This document shows positions 45,483 to 58,788 of a DNA stretch of 64,000 nt, piece by piece. Every line of letters starts with the position of its first letter. The first letter of the stretch is position 1. The position numbers and the translations under genes are program-made. This stretch comes from Pyrocephalus nanus (Eukaryota > Chordata > Aves > Passeriformes > Tyrannidae), in the NCBI GenBank assembly GCA_038380795.1, contig CM076277.1, positions 5,051,501-5,115,500 on the forward strand, read 5' to 3'. Below the pieces are notes generated by a model. The model was not told where the DNA came from and did no database searches. It worked only from the letters and a program-made list of their open reading frames with translations.

Positions 45483-48400
45483 CTGGAAAGGAAAGAGAAA
45501 ACAGTGAGTTCATCTCAGAATACTTTATGCGATCGCTGCTGTTAACACATGGCTGTATTTTCACTTACACATTGCAAGACTAATTTTGCTCAGTACACAG
45601 AAGTCAGATAACCAATAACCAATGCACCCTGAGCTGATTTTATTTTGGAAGCTGTTTTAGTTATGGCAGATGCATAAAGGAGATAAAACATCTACTTCAA
45701 CTCCTGTGCCTTCATCTCCATGTAGTCAAGGAACACGTACCCAGCCGCCAGGATGCCAGGAAGGCTGTGAAGCAGTTCACAGCAGGAGCTTTTGAGTAAC
45801 TACTAATTAGGTGCCCAACAAAGCCCATCTGGACAACAGGCTCTGAAATCTGAGCAAGAAGGAATGCAATTGTGAATGCACGATTCGATCAGAGCGGTGT
45901 CCTCCAGTTAATGCACAGTTACAGCTGTAATTTTGGTGCTTATGGCTAATTACAGAGACATGTGTACAATTCTACCGCGTAAGTGTACAAATAATACACT
46001 CTTGTTTAATGACTCATCTCTAATTTGAAACTTGATGGTTGTGAAAAAACATTAAAACTTCACCAAGCTCTTTAAGCCATTTTTATCTCTGAGCTATTCT
46101 GCAAGAGAATAGAGCAAATAGGGAAAAGAGCAAACAACCAAGCAAACCAAACTGGACAACACTGGGACAGCCAAAACAGGGCAGGTCCAGCCACTGGAGA
46201 CCTCATCTGTTGTCATAAAACAGCTGAAGAGTGCAATGTGATCCTATGCAATGCTCTGCAGTGAGCAGCCTCTCTAAACCACACATAAATTTGATCAGAT
46301 CCCAGGCCACCGACTCTGAAGCTCTGCATTAGTGTGTTTGCAGCTTCCCAATGGCGTAGGCAGGCTGTCCTTCTGTACCTGTTTTATATAGACATTAATT
46401 CTATACTTTCTAGCTTTCCCTAATTACAGCTCCACTTAAAGCCTTTTTAGGGAGGTTTTAGAGCTGACAGACAATTCGAGGAGCATTTTTTTCTACTAGT
46501 GAATTCTTTTCCTAGTTTATTGATTGGGTGGGATAATATATAGCTATGATTTCAAAACACACATACATGTGACTTAATATTTTATGTCCTCACTTGAGTG
46601 TAAGCTGGTCCCTTAGGATGGCTTTTCTCCTTCTTGCTAGAAAAGCAGCATGAAATGGATTGCAATGTATGTGCCTGATGACCAGATACACAACATTAAG
46701 CAATTAATTACAAAACATATGACAAAAGTTCTGTTTCACAAATTGCAAATCTGACGCACTCCCTCCTGGCCAATATAACACAGTCACAGTGACCTTTCTC
46801 AGCCAGGCTTAAAATACCAGAATATCCTCAGTTACCACCTGGGGAACTGGAGAAAGAAATTCTTGATGGATTTCTCTTCAGCCAAGCCCAGCACAGACAT
46901 CCTATCAGTCAGGAAATATCTGACTTCTGAACATTTATCCCCAAACAGGCAGTCACTGCCTGGAACAAGGCTGGTTCTCCTCCAAGGAGAAACATTCAGG
47001 TACAACATGGCTCAGAAACACTGGGGTCTTCTCTAGAAGAGCCTCACCTCTTCTCCATAGCTGAAAGGTAGAAATGGTCTACAAAGGCTGGAAACTTCAC
47101 TTGAATTAAGTTCATATAGCAAACTATGGGTTTAAGAGAAAAGCCCACATACCTTCAAAAAAACACAAATGTCAGGCAAGAGTTTCAATTTTTGAAAACT
47201 TGATTTGAGTGAGTGTTCTAAAAGCTACTTGCTGTTAAGAAAATCCCTTCCAAATCAATACTATAAAGCCATTTACCTTTTAACTCACTAAAATGCACTG
47301 TGTAACTGTGATTTGTACATGGCACTGCAGACTTATGAATTTAATCTGAAGAATGAGATTAGAACTAGAAACAAGAATTTACTCCATTAAATGCTCTGTT
47401 TTCATTGTGTAAATTGGATTAACTAGAAGTAGTGTACAGTGTAAACAGCCTGCTGTGCAATGCCCTAGGACCAGGAATTTTAGAATAGCCTCACTTGCAG
47501 TTACTAAATTGGTATTTCCAGGAAAAATGCTGTGAAGATTCTTTTTCCTTTTTAAACAGGTGAGCAAGAGCAGGTTTGTTGTTCGTTGTGCCGTGCACCC
47601 TCCCAGTACTAGTGAACCTTCTGCCTCTCCTCGCTACCTTCCTCTTCCACAAATTTGCTTCTGAAATCCAAACAACCCCACAAGGACTTGTGCAATGGGG
47701 TGTTTGCCTCATTGAGAGGCTTCTCAGGTCAGTGAGCCAAAAAAGCTGTGGGAAAGACTTGGGGGGTGCAAGAAAGTAGGGAGAACCACGGGATGAAGAG
47801 AAGCAGAGAGGGACACAGAGAAAAGTGTTTGAACTGCTGGCTTCAGACTCAAGAGAATAAAATGTAAGTCAAGTGTCTCATGGTGAAATGTGGGGAAATT
47901 TGGATGTTAACTCTTTCTGTGTGGCAGCTTGTTTCAAAAGACCAAATCCCGAACACCAGGCACTACCCCCGAGAAGCAGGAGCCTGATTTGCTTTTCCAG
48001 AAGGCTCTTTTGGTGTTTTTGCTGTGATTTCTTTGTCTACAACCCAACATTTCAGAAGGTGTTTGGGATTTTTGTAATGGTAATTTAAATATTTTTTCTT
48101 TGGCTTTATCTCTGCCCACACAGAAGGGCTTATTTGTAGGCTTAGATGTACCTGGGTTTTATCTCCTTCACTTTCAGTGTAAATATTAACACTCCATCTT
48201 TATTCAGTGAATGGCATCGAGAAGCAGTAATTGGTGTCAAACCTTCTGTTTCCTTTGATATACCTTCCTGCTTTGAAGATCAAGGCAATGCCAGATGAAC
48301 ATAAATAAATAAATTGTGAAATCTAAGGGTAAAATTCGGTTTTGGTTTAGCAGATTTAGCCACGAAGCGAAGCAATAAAGAGAGAGAGACATTTATCATT

Positions 48401-50540
48401 TCTTCCACAAGTTGCAGCAAGTTGTCACCTGTGCTCCCAAGATACAGATTTTCCTCCTTATTGGACTGCTGCAATCATACATCTTTGGGAATCTTGTCAG
48501 GCTAGGAAAAACTTCTAAATATGAGGTGACTGTCCTCAGGTATTGAAAGCACTTTTCAGCTGGAAAGTACAAAAATCTGTGAGATGAAGTATCTCCAGCA
48601 GGGTTTAGAGGATCCATCTCCTTCCGTAAAGCACTCCTTGTCCTGGTAGCACCCACCATTCACCAAAAGCCAACCAAGGAACAGCTGTGCACAGAAAACT
48701 GGATCCAGCTGCTGTCAGGCATTAGCACAGGGCTCTATCCCAAAGTATTTACAGTCTGGGATTTCAGATTATAGAAATCACCATCTGTCTCTCTAATAAG
48801 GTTTCCTATCTTGGCTGTACTGAGCCTCTGGCTTGGCAGCTCTTGTATTTTCCACTGTCAGTAATGAGAGACAGAGAGCTGAAGGGAAGACATTTCCACC
48901 ACCAGGAATGCCTCTGGAGATGCTCTGCAGGCAGGCTTTTCATTCCCTTCCTTGCCTTTCCTCCTTCCTTTCCTCTTCCATGTTCACTTCTCTTTAACAA
49001 GAATAGCAAATAGGACCAATCTGGACTTGACCAGAAATTATCCCTCCGCCATGACTGACACTCCAGCACAACTGGAATTTTTTTTTCAGTTCACTGGGAA
49101 AAAGCACCTGCGGTCTCTGCTCCAGAGCACTGACCCCAGACCTCACAGCTGCTGAAGCAGAAGCAAGAATGGGAGAGGGCCTCCTCCTGTGGCACTAGTT
49201 CTCATGATTCCTTAAAAAACATGCAGCTTGCTCTTGTGCTGGTGAGGACTTTTGGACTGGCAATCAAAGAGCTTGAACAGGCTCAACCACAGATCAGTCC
49301 CCAGAGCTCAGGCTTGGACTGGCAGAAGGAACAGGGACGGGAAAGTTCAACATCAGAGGCCTGTTAGATTTTGTGAGTGCTGCTGAAATGTCCATATTCC
49401 TACTTATGGAGCAAGCTGTGCCCCTCTCAGGTCTGGCTGCTGGCTTATCTGGCATATGTTGGCTTGTTATGGGGACTGGGGAAGGCACCTCCAGCACCAC
49501 TGCAGGTGCATCCAGAGCTTCTGACTCGGATGTCCATGCTTGCATTAGATCTATAAAATGCATACCTAAAACACTGGAGAAGCTTGCACCCTAAAATCTG
49601 GAAGCACAGGGGGGGAATGGGAGTCACAAATGGCTAAAATGACTGGCCTGAGCACACACTGGTGGCACAGGCAGGTGCAGGAGTCCATGTACTTCTGGAG
49701 CCACATCCATGGCAGATGTTCTCCACTGTCCTCACGTGGACTTCATGGGACCTAATGACAGGAGCCCAGGCCAGGTCTTACTGGGAAGGTGTCCACAGAA
49801 GAGCAGTGCAGACAATCCTTAAGCTGCTCATAAAGCTGACAGGGTTAAAGATTAGTTTTTCCCTGCACTACTTTTAGACCATTTTCACTAACAGCTTGCA
49901 TGAGAGAAGCTCTGTAGTTCCCTTCCTCTTTCCTTCTGTATTTACTTTTACATTTCACCTGCAGCAACACACCATAAATTGTGAAAATCCCCACTAGGTA
50001 CTTTTCTAGGTTACTTGCAGAAGTTGTTGGACGGGCTCCTAATGATGGCACTGGCTGGTAGTGCAAGTCTCAGTATGTATGGGCAGGATTCCAGAAAAAA
50101 ACTCTCCTTCACTCAGTCACTTTGTGACTGTTTCACCAAGATTTTTGTGAGGTGAATCTCTGGATTGCTGCTACGGTTCCTTTGTGGAAGCTAAATAACC
50201 CAAGGGCAGGCAGGGCAGGGTGTTCAATGAATTTAAAGCAGTTGCCTCAAAGTGATTAGCATGATTGTACATACATGCTGGTTATTACACATGCAAATGA
50301 GACAAGCAAGCTGATTACGGGAGCAAGTGTAGCCAGTCTGTGCAACTGCTGCTTCCTGAGGCAGGATGGATGTGCCATTTCTGCAAGCCATTAATCCCCA
50401 CCTCCCCCAAAATGCCCCAAAAAACTGGGCAGGCCACCTCCACCTGGCACCTTTCGGGAAATATCCCACTGCCCTGGGCCTGATCCTGCTTGCTGGGTGA
50501 GAGTGGCCCCAGGGATTCACTCTTCATGATGGCAAGGTCT

Positions 50541-50598
50541 GTGCTCATCCCTGTGGGATGAGGGCTCCTGTGCTCATCCCTGTGGGAAGAGGGCTCCT
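50541..50598. repeat. Tandem duplication of 29 bp
   Basis: Two adjacent copies starting GTGCTCATCCCTGTGGGA, differing at one base. Confidence 0.93.
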
Positions 50599-52013
50599 GC
50601 CTGCTCAGGAATTTCCCATCTTTCTCTTATTGCTCAATTATCTTTCTTTGCACTGCTAAAGACCCTAACTGAGATCAAGGCATAAGACCAGAGACTTTCA
50701 AGGCCATTAAAATTAATGAGAACTGGCTGTCCAAATCCCATAGATGGCTCTAAAATCTCAGGGTAAGCATCCGAGATCTCTCTGCTTGTGGCAACGTGCC
50801 CTATACTTTTTCTGTCTTCATACTCAGTAATGAAGCTGATATAGCAAGGAGAAGGGGTGGTGTGTGGGAGAGAGTAGGAGGGTGTTTGAATATAGATTTG
50901 ATATTCTTGGAAATACGATGAGGAAATTGTTATGTAATCAAGAAGTTCAATAATGGTTTTGTCTAATGCATTTTTTTAGCTCCATCAAGGCCTGCAGAAT
51001 AAACCTGGCATCAGGACCAGGTTTCATTCATATGCCTCATTTACTAAGGGATTTTTCTCGCATCCCCCCTGCTTTCCCAAGCTACAGTATACAGTCAGAC
51101 TGTCCAGCTCCATCCTGCCATGCCTATGCCAGCCTCTGTCTCCCCAGGCTCTGAGAAACAGAGAGCACAGTGTATTTTGAGCAATACCCCACGTGCTGCA
51201 CAGTGCAGAAACAGATGGAGAGTTCCTTAATCTTTTCCCCACTTCATTCTGCACAGGAATAACATCTCCTGCTCACAGCAGCTATACATGTCTGTGGTAT
51301 TTATTGACAGGGGACTTGTTTTAGGAAACATCTCTTCACTAGAAAATGCCTGTTTATTCATAAACTGAATAAGTTTGCAGAACATAGTCACTTCTGAAGT
51401 CAGGATTCTGACCACTGGGCTTGCAGGATGTTTTTTCTAGAAAATGCAGAGTCCAATAATGAAAGACAACATTTTCTTCTTGCATCAAGGCAAGCTGAGA
51501 CCAAAGTTGGGGATGTGGTTGCAAGGGAAATACAGAGAACTTTAACTCTGCTTTTTCACATAAAAGGAGTTAAAGATGTAAGACCTTGAATCTCCAAAAC
51601 CCTTCAGTCCCACTGATTCCTGTGGAGTAATAAACTCATGCTCAAGAGTTTTCCCTGGCCTGACACTTCACATGCCTCTTCCACATCCTGTCCCAAGGGG
51701 GTTCTTGGGACCCCTCTGCACCAGGAGGTCTGTGCTCTGGAGGGGCCCCTGCACACACCAGCTCCCATCCCTGTGGCACCCCAGTGACTGTGACTGTCTG
51801 TGAGAATGTAAACTCCCACGCTCGCCTGCAAGCATTGCTGCACAGGATAAAATCCATAACAACAAAATCAAGATAAAGACATTTGTATTTTTGCTTTGGA
51901 AACATATGAGAGCTTAATTTTGACATTTGCCTGGAAAAGCCCAGATTGAATAATGGTTTGATTTCAATTATAGCTGTAATAACTTTATCTGTTGAGAGAG
52001 TAAGTCTATTTAG

Positions 52014-52055
52014 TTTAAATAGTATACAGTACTATTTAAATAGGATACAGTACTT
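52014..52055. repeat. Tandem duplication of 21 bp
   Basis: Two copies of TTTAAATAGTATACAGTACT-type sequence, differing at two positions. Each contains the palindrome AGTACT. Confidence 0.9.
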
Positions 52056-53041
52056 CTGCTGATTATATGTCAATGCTTCATTTGCCTACAGGCACCCAGA
52101 GAGCTGCAGCTACAATTGCTGCTGACTAAGCCAAAGTGGGCAGAAGAGTTGCCTTCAGGCATGGCTGCCTGTAAACTCTTTAATACCCTTAAGAACACGT
52201 TTAGTTGTCACAGAGCTATCAAACCCCATTAAATGATAAATGGTGTCAGTCTTCTTTCAGAGTAAAGCCCAGATGCAAATGGTGCACCAGAGGAGAAAAT
52301 GATAGATAAATGAAAATACTGAAAAGGCAATCTTCAAAGGCACACACACTGCATTTAGACATCAACGCTCAGGAGAGGATGAGAGGGGAGATCTGTCCTA
52401 TTTCTGCTGCTACCAGCAAGGGAGAAATCAAAAAAGAAACCAAAAAACGAATGGCATGTGGAGTCTGAAGTTTCCCATTTTTCTCCTGGTATTGCCTTCC
52501 GCCCAGGATGACACCACCCCAGCAAGCAGCACGGGGGACAGCCAGCCCCAACAGCTCCAGATAGACCCAAACCACGTGCACATCCCCCCTGCATGTCCAT
52601 GCACACAAACCCTTCTGCCATCCTCGAGCCTGACCCGGGGGGCTCCCCTGAGAGCACTCCTACCATCAATCCCCCTTCCCTCCCTCTTGTTGACCCTCCA
52701 TATCTTCATCTTGCTCACACATTCCCACCCTTTGTGCTGGTCTTGGAGCACAGAAGTTGGAATGGCAGCGTGGTATTGTACAGCCTGGCCTTTCCCTGGA
52801 AGACAACTAAAGAGTCAGACCCTGGTAGTGACTCCCCATGCACAGAACATGCCAGTGCTCTGCATCCCTCTGCACTGCAGCAAGGCAGCAGCTCTTATCA
52901 GGGCCAGGATCCAGACCACCTTCCAGACACAACCTCCCCACCAGACTGGGGGTCCTCTTTCAGGTACATCTCCCATTCCCACCATCTGTCTGGCATTCAA
53001 GCAGACAATGGTTTAGACTCAGAAGAAGCAAAAAATAAAAC

Positions 53042-53070
53042 AAAGAAAAAAAAAAAAAAGAAAAAAAGAA
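53042..53070. repeat. A-rich tract in the KCNB1 intron
   Basis: Mostly A with rare G, preceded by AATAAAACAAAG at about 53034. The combination resembles the tail of a retroposed transcript. Confidence 0.85.
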
Positions 53071-55228
53071 TGCCTTCCCCCTCAGCACTGGTGAGTGCCT
53101 GGGAACAGCTCTTCAAAAGCCTTTGTGATTTTACCCTGCACCAGGGAGAGACGATGCTCGTGATCAACTCCCACCATGCAGAGCAGTCTGCTCAGCCTCA
53201 GACACTATTTACAGGGGATGCTGAGCTCAAAGTGTTGGTGTTTGCAGGAGTAGTTGTGGGAGGGTTTTTTTTTAATGGTTAAATTCAATCAGGAATGTGC
53301 CAAGATAGCATGAAATCAACTAAATGTAATTAAGCAAAAACTATTAGCTTGATTGCTAAACCAGTCTTCCTCTCATGAATATGCATAAGAATAATTGATA
53401 TTAATTCTTTTCAAATCTGAGGCACATTAGTCCTGCATATTACGGTGTGGAATTTTTTGGAAGACTAAGCCAGTTCCACTGCTGCTTTCTAAGGTATAAT
53501 TAGTTTTGCTGCAGGGAGATTTACCGAGTCATTGATACCATCTTGGGTTGCCACATAGAGAGGAAATTAGAACAGAGCTCAAGTGATGTTTTGTCTGCAA
53601 AAATATGGTGACCTGTTTAACTTTTCTTCCAGAAGTGTGTTAGGAGAAGTGGCAAATGTATTACCAGCACCAGCCACAGTAATGATGTTATAAAGACAGG
53701 GAAGCCTGTAGGAACAGTAAATCCCCACAGATGGAAAGGCAAGGGCAATATCCTCTACCTGTTCAATGTGTTTGACACCAGCACGGTGTTTCCTGAGCTT
53801 TCAAGTGTCCCAGGGGCTGTTCCTAAGGGACCATCAGCGCACTGGGGCTGCTACACCCAGGCTCCCCTGCAGGTCATGGGGGGCTTCTCCATCAGGTTTC
53901 AGTGAGGCTTTCTTTTCATTCATGCTTGGAATAAGGGCATAAAATTTAGGCTGAGGCATTTCTGCTGCCTCACAAGCTGGGAGATATGTGCTCCTTGGGA
54001 AGACAAATTCTTCTGAGCCGCAGGTGCAGCCCAGGCTGCACAACCCCTGGTCCTGCCTGTGCACTTACAGCCTGATGGAAGAGGAGATTTGGTGGCATCT
54101 CTTGCACTGATGTGAAAACCTTGGGATTATGCCTGTTAATTGTTTAGTCCTTGCAAACATCCTGCAAACAAGTTGAATACTAACACCCTTCTTTTTGCAA
54201 AGAGACTTAAGAAGCCTCTGCAGGTGGTGGGAAACAGACCTGCAGGATCTTGGCACCTTTCTGGTTCTTGGTCCTCTATTCTGCTAAAAATTCGTGCTTT
54301 CCTGTCAGCTCCTCTGCTCTCCATCAGGCCCACACTTATCCCCCTGTCTGGCAGGCAGACCTTGTGTCAGACAGAGGGCTTTGATAAAGGCACGTGTCCA
54401 CACATGGGTCCACCTTCCCAAGCCAGGGTTTTCAAGGCTTTTCTTTACAGCTGAGCACAGAGCCCTCGGTGAGGGCTTTGGCACAAAGTGAATGAAGTGT
54501 TTTGATCTCAAGAACAGATGGTTCTTCCCTCTCTAAGCACTAAACACTGGATTAGATATCACATATTTAATAAACAGCAACAACTGTATACAAACTGTGT
54601 ACAAAAGCAGCTAAAAGCTAATCCTTGGCAATTAATCATTCATATTAGCATGGGGCCATAGCAAGTGGTAAGTAGAACCAGTGGACAGCAAATCTGTGTG
54701 AACATAAAAGAAAAGGCAGCTCAACAAGAGAGTTTGATCTCAGCTCAGTAAGACAGTTTTGATGCATTCTAACTATAAATATAGAGGACAACACAGAACT
54801 ATGGAGATGTGTACTTGGTTCTTTGTTGAGGTTTGTTTTGTTTTGTTGTTGTTGTGCTGGTTTTGAGTTGTTTTTTTTTTTAAACTCAGTTGAGCTCAGA
54901 AGAAGCTCAAACTCTTTTGAAGTTTGAGCATCTCTTTGGCATCCTCGGAACACTCACTCCATGCTTGCTGGCTTGTGGGCATTGACACGACAGCAACACG
55001 ACAAGCCACAAGGAATAAACACCTACTCGGACAGCCCTTGGCTTCCTGAGAGCTCTGCAATCCCTCACAACAGCCTTTCCTATGTCACTACACCCCAGTG
55101 GCCCACACCTCACCCAGCGCAGTCCCCTCCTGCTCTCACCCTCCTGCAAAGTGCACTTACAGCAGGAACTTACTTCTTCTTGACCAGGCCTTTTGCAATG
55201 CTCAGGGGACTGCAGAAAATCAGGAGGG

Positions 55229-55281
55229 GAAAAAAATAAAAAGGAAAGAAAAAAAAAAAAAAAGAAGAAGAAAAAAAAAAT
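55229..55281. repeat. A/AAG-rich tract in the KCNB1 intron
   Basis: Fifty bases of A with scattered G and one T. Confidence 0.9.
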
Positions 55282-55884
55282 ACAGCCCCTCTGGCCACTT
55301 CAACAGGGAGCAGAGCTGGGTTTTGTTGCTTTTTCTTGGAGGGGTTGATTGATTTTTAGTGGCTAACTTACTGATATTTTGCACTTTACCCTAATAAAAG
55401 TCACATGAAACTGTTTGGAAAATACAGGTGTGCTGCCTTCTAGTGAAGGTTTACTGAAGAGTGGGGAGGGGAGGAGGAAGGTTTCCTGTAAATGGCAGCT
55501 GCAGAGTGCCAGATGGTACATCATATATTAATCTACTTGGAGAATAGCAAAGGCCAGCACTGAAGATTAAGGGAAATGATACACCTCATTGGCATTTAGA
55601 GCATTTTTCAGTTACCCTTTTTTTTTATTTGAGGTTTCTGTGTTAATATAGGATGATGCCACACTATACACTAGCTGGCAGAAATCATTCTTGTCACAAA
55701 TGTACTTTTTTGAAAGACTGAGCCTTCCTGAGCCCTTAATTTCAGCTGATTTGACTGTCTCATTATCATAGTGTCAGATTTTGGAATAGCAAAGTTGAAC
55801 CTTACTTGAACTTGTTGGCTACATTAGCAATGTTTTTCTTTCTCCTCCCCACCTCCATCCATGAATAATAATGCCCTGTATCAC

Positions 55885-55903
55885 TTTTTTTTTTTTTTTT
55901 TTT
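55885..55903. repeat. T19 homopolymer
   Basis: Nineteen T in the KCNB1 intron. Confidence 0.9.
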
Positions 55904-58763
55904 AAATCCTAGCAAGGACTCCTAGTCACTGTTTGCTAAACAAACACACACTAACATGGCGTGTTGGGAGAGAAGCACATTAAAGAGCCTGAGTTTTGTT
56001 TGCCAAAGACAGAACTTGTCATTCCAGGGAAACTCTCGGTTTTGATGGCCTGGGAAACTCAGGATTTTCTGTCAGGCAAATGATCCTGTTAACTCTCCCA
56101 CCAAGCACGCTGCGAGTGCAGCAGCTCTGGGGTTTGCAGAACACACGTGGCGAGTGGCCTGGGACCAGGTCACCTCTGGTTTGTGTTTCTGGTCTGAAAT
56201 GTCATTGCAGTTCAGCTGGACAGTCCTTGCCTGGACTCACTGCTTTCCTCTCGGAGCAGGGCTCTGCCTGACTCATCCTGCTGTGGTTCCAGGTCACTGC
56301 AAGGAAGCAGCTCAAGCGTGGTTTGGACGTTTCAATTCAGGCTCTGCTTGGCCAGCAGAAAACACCCCGTTCTTCTGAGCAGCCCTGGCTGGGACGGGTC
56401 CAACCCCGGTGCTGGGTCCCTGCGGCAGAGCCATCCGGCCCCTCGACCTGCAGAAACTGTCTTTGGGCAGAGCGGGCGGATCCGCAGGGCCGTGACCCGG
56501 GGAGGGACCTGAAATCCAGAGCAAGGTCAGACAAAAGCCACCCTGCGCTTTTGTTCCTTTAGCCGCTGGATAAAGCTCTGTCTCCCATCAGGCTGCATTA
56601 TCGCTAACGAGCTCTGGCAGATGCTTCAGCTCTCTGCTCTTCCATCAAGACAAACTGGTAAGACCCACCTTCCCGAGGGCAGCGCTTAACCCTTTCCATG
56701 GACGCTTGCTCGCCTACAGGGAAGGCCAGGCATTACCTGGGTCTGGAACACAGATTACTGAGCTGGGGGATTCACCTCAGAGCCTCCCTGCTGGAAGCAG
56801 CGACCCCAGGGGCTCCTGATGCCCCACATGTCTGCAGAAATGGGCTCCTATTTCTGTGCTGCCTTTTGGCCTCATCGTGAACGCAGCACAAAATAGCAAA
56901 ATCCCCAACCAAGCAGGATTTGCAAAGGATCTCAGCCCCGATGTAGGTATTAAAACACAGCTTTTCAGTGTGCACAGTACCCAGCATCTCTCACTGACAG
57001 CACTTCTGACAGTCACCTGCTGCCTGATGCCTGGACCTGCGCTGGTGGGAATGTGCTCAGCACATTTGGAAATGAGACTCAAGGAGAAATACACTGCTGA
57101 GTGGGAAAAACAAATCAAGTCCAAACTGGGTGTCATTTAAAGAAGGAAAAAGACTAAGGGAAAAGTCACTCAGCATGCCAGGGAAATAAGTTTATAGGAA
57201 ATACCAAGGGATCTAGCAATAAGCTTTCAATGGTTGAAATCTGGCACAGATGTGAATGAGCCTTCCTGGCAGCTGAGGGCTCTCTGTGCATTACATGGAA
57301 TGAGCTGGCAATTTCCAAGGCAGTGTTGAGGGGCCAGGCTCATCAGAGCAGCTAATATTGGCTCATTGTTTTCCTTTATTTCTTGGAGAGAAAGAAGAGT
57401 CCTAAGGGCAGTGACTCTGGAGCCGCGTGTCCCAATTAACCTGCTGCAGGTAGGGTCAATCTGCTCTCTCCTGCATCCCCTTCAGAGGGCACAAAATGTG
57501 TCTGTTCCCATGGCCACTCTCCCCTGGGAAAGAGAGAGGAAGGAAAAAAGATGCTGCTCTATTTATGATTGTCCTGCTTTATGGCACTGCCCTTTCTGCA
57601 GTCGGGCTGAATGGTCTGGCTTTTTTTCTCCCTCTCTCTCTCATTTCTCTGTCAATTGATTGCTCACTGCCAGAGAGTATTATTGGCTTGAAAAGCTTCA
57701 TTTTCTGGTTCCCGAGCTGCTCGTCTTTTCCTGGCTCATTGCTGCTGCTGGAGGTCAGATCTGAGTCCCAGAGTTATTAGGCCATTTTGGGTTTGACCTT
57801 GAGAGCTTCCTTTGCTCACCCCATCACATGAAACACCCCTTTGATCGTTGCAGACATGCATTAAAAAAAAAACCCAAAACAACAAACCCAGTGGCCAGAG
57901 ATGGTTTGATTATATCAGTGGTGAGTAAAAATAAGCCTGAACCAAAACATTCCCAGCCAGGTTGAAAGATTGCCAGTGCCTGGGGGTGTTCCTGCTCATT
58001 GCAGTGCTTGGGGCTGTGGCAGCACCCCAGCATCCCTGCACACACCAAAAACTGGCTTCAGTTCTGTAACTGAGCAGCAACTGTGCTCTGGTCCCAACTT
58101 TTGCTGTGGATAAATTCAAGGGCTGTTCCTGAAGGGTTTCCACCTGGATTGGAAATTCCCAAACTATAACTTTCAGCGAGTGGCCATTGAAAGCACAAGG
58201 CAGAGAAATGGAGTGGTGAATCCTGAGCTCCTGTGCTGTGCTGTCCCACCTCACCTGGCCTGGCTGGGAACCACAGAGAAGATCGTGCACTGCTAAAAAT
58301 GCCCCATAGAAAACAATCATTTTCCTAACTTACCACCTTATATACTGCTCCCTTAGTACTCCAGAGAATTAGCTTGTTCTCTGCAGTGTGTTCCTCACAA
58401 GGTCTCAGGAGAGTCAAATCTTGGATGTGAGATTTCTGCTATCTTCTTGGCAGAGACATCTCTAGCAGACTATTGAGCAGTCAGTGGGCTTGCTTAGGAA
58501 ATGGTTCCTTAGATCAGCAGGACCAGGAGCAGACACTTTCCCTGGGCAGTCAGGGAGCTGGGCACGGGCTCTCCTTATTTTCTGGGGTGAATAAGCCAGA
58601 CATGGAGCTGCAACTCCTGTGGCTAAGCTTGACCGGCTTTGGGCAAGCTGAATGTCAAACCAGATAAACTGGGGCATTCTGGCTGACAACCTGCTCTTGG
58701 AGATGTGAAGGGTTACCTGGGCTGTATTAAAGCTGCCTGTAAGAGGTGACACTATTGGAAACC

Positions 58764-58788
58764 AAAAAAAAAAAAAAAAAAAAAAAAA
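58764..58788. repeat. A25 homopolymer
   Basis: Twenty-five consecutive A in the KCNB1 intron, with no polyadenylation signal immediately before it. Confidence 0.9.

Noticed and set aside
52593..53282. 229-codon + strand frame in the KCNB1 intron
   Set aside because: Proline/serine-rich composition, runs through an A tract as poly-lysine, and overlaps another open frame of 186 codons. No family recognised. I kept only the retrocopy idea.
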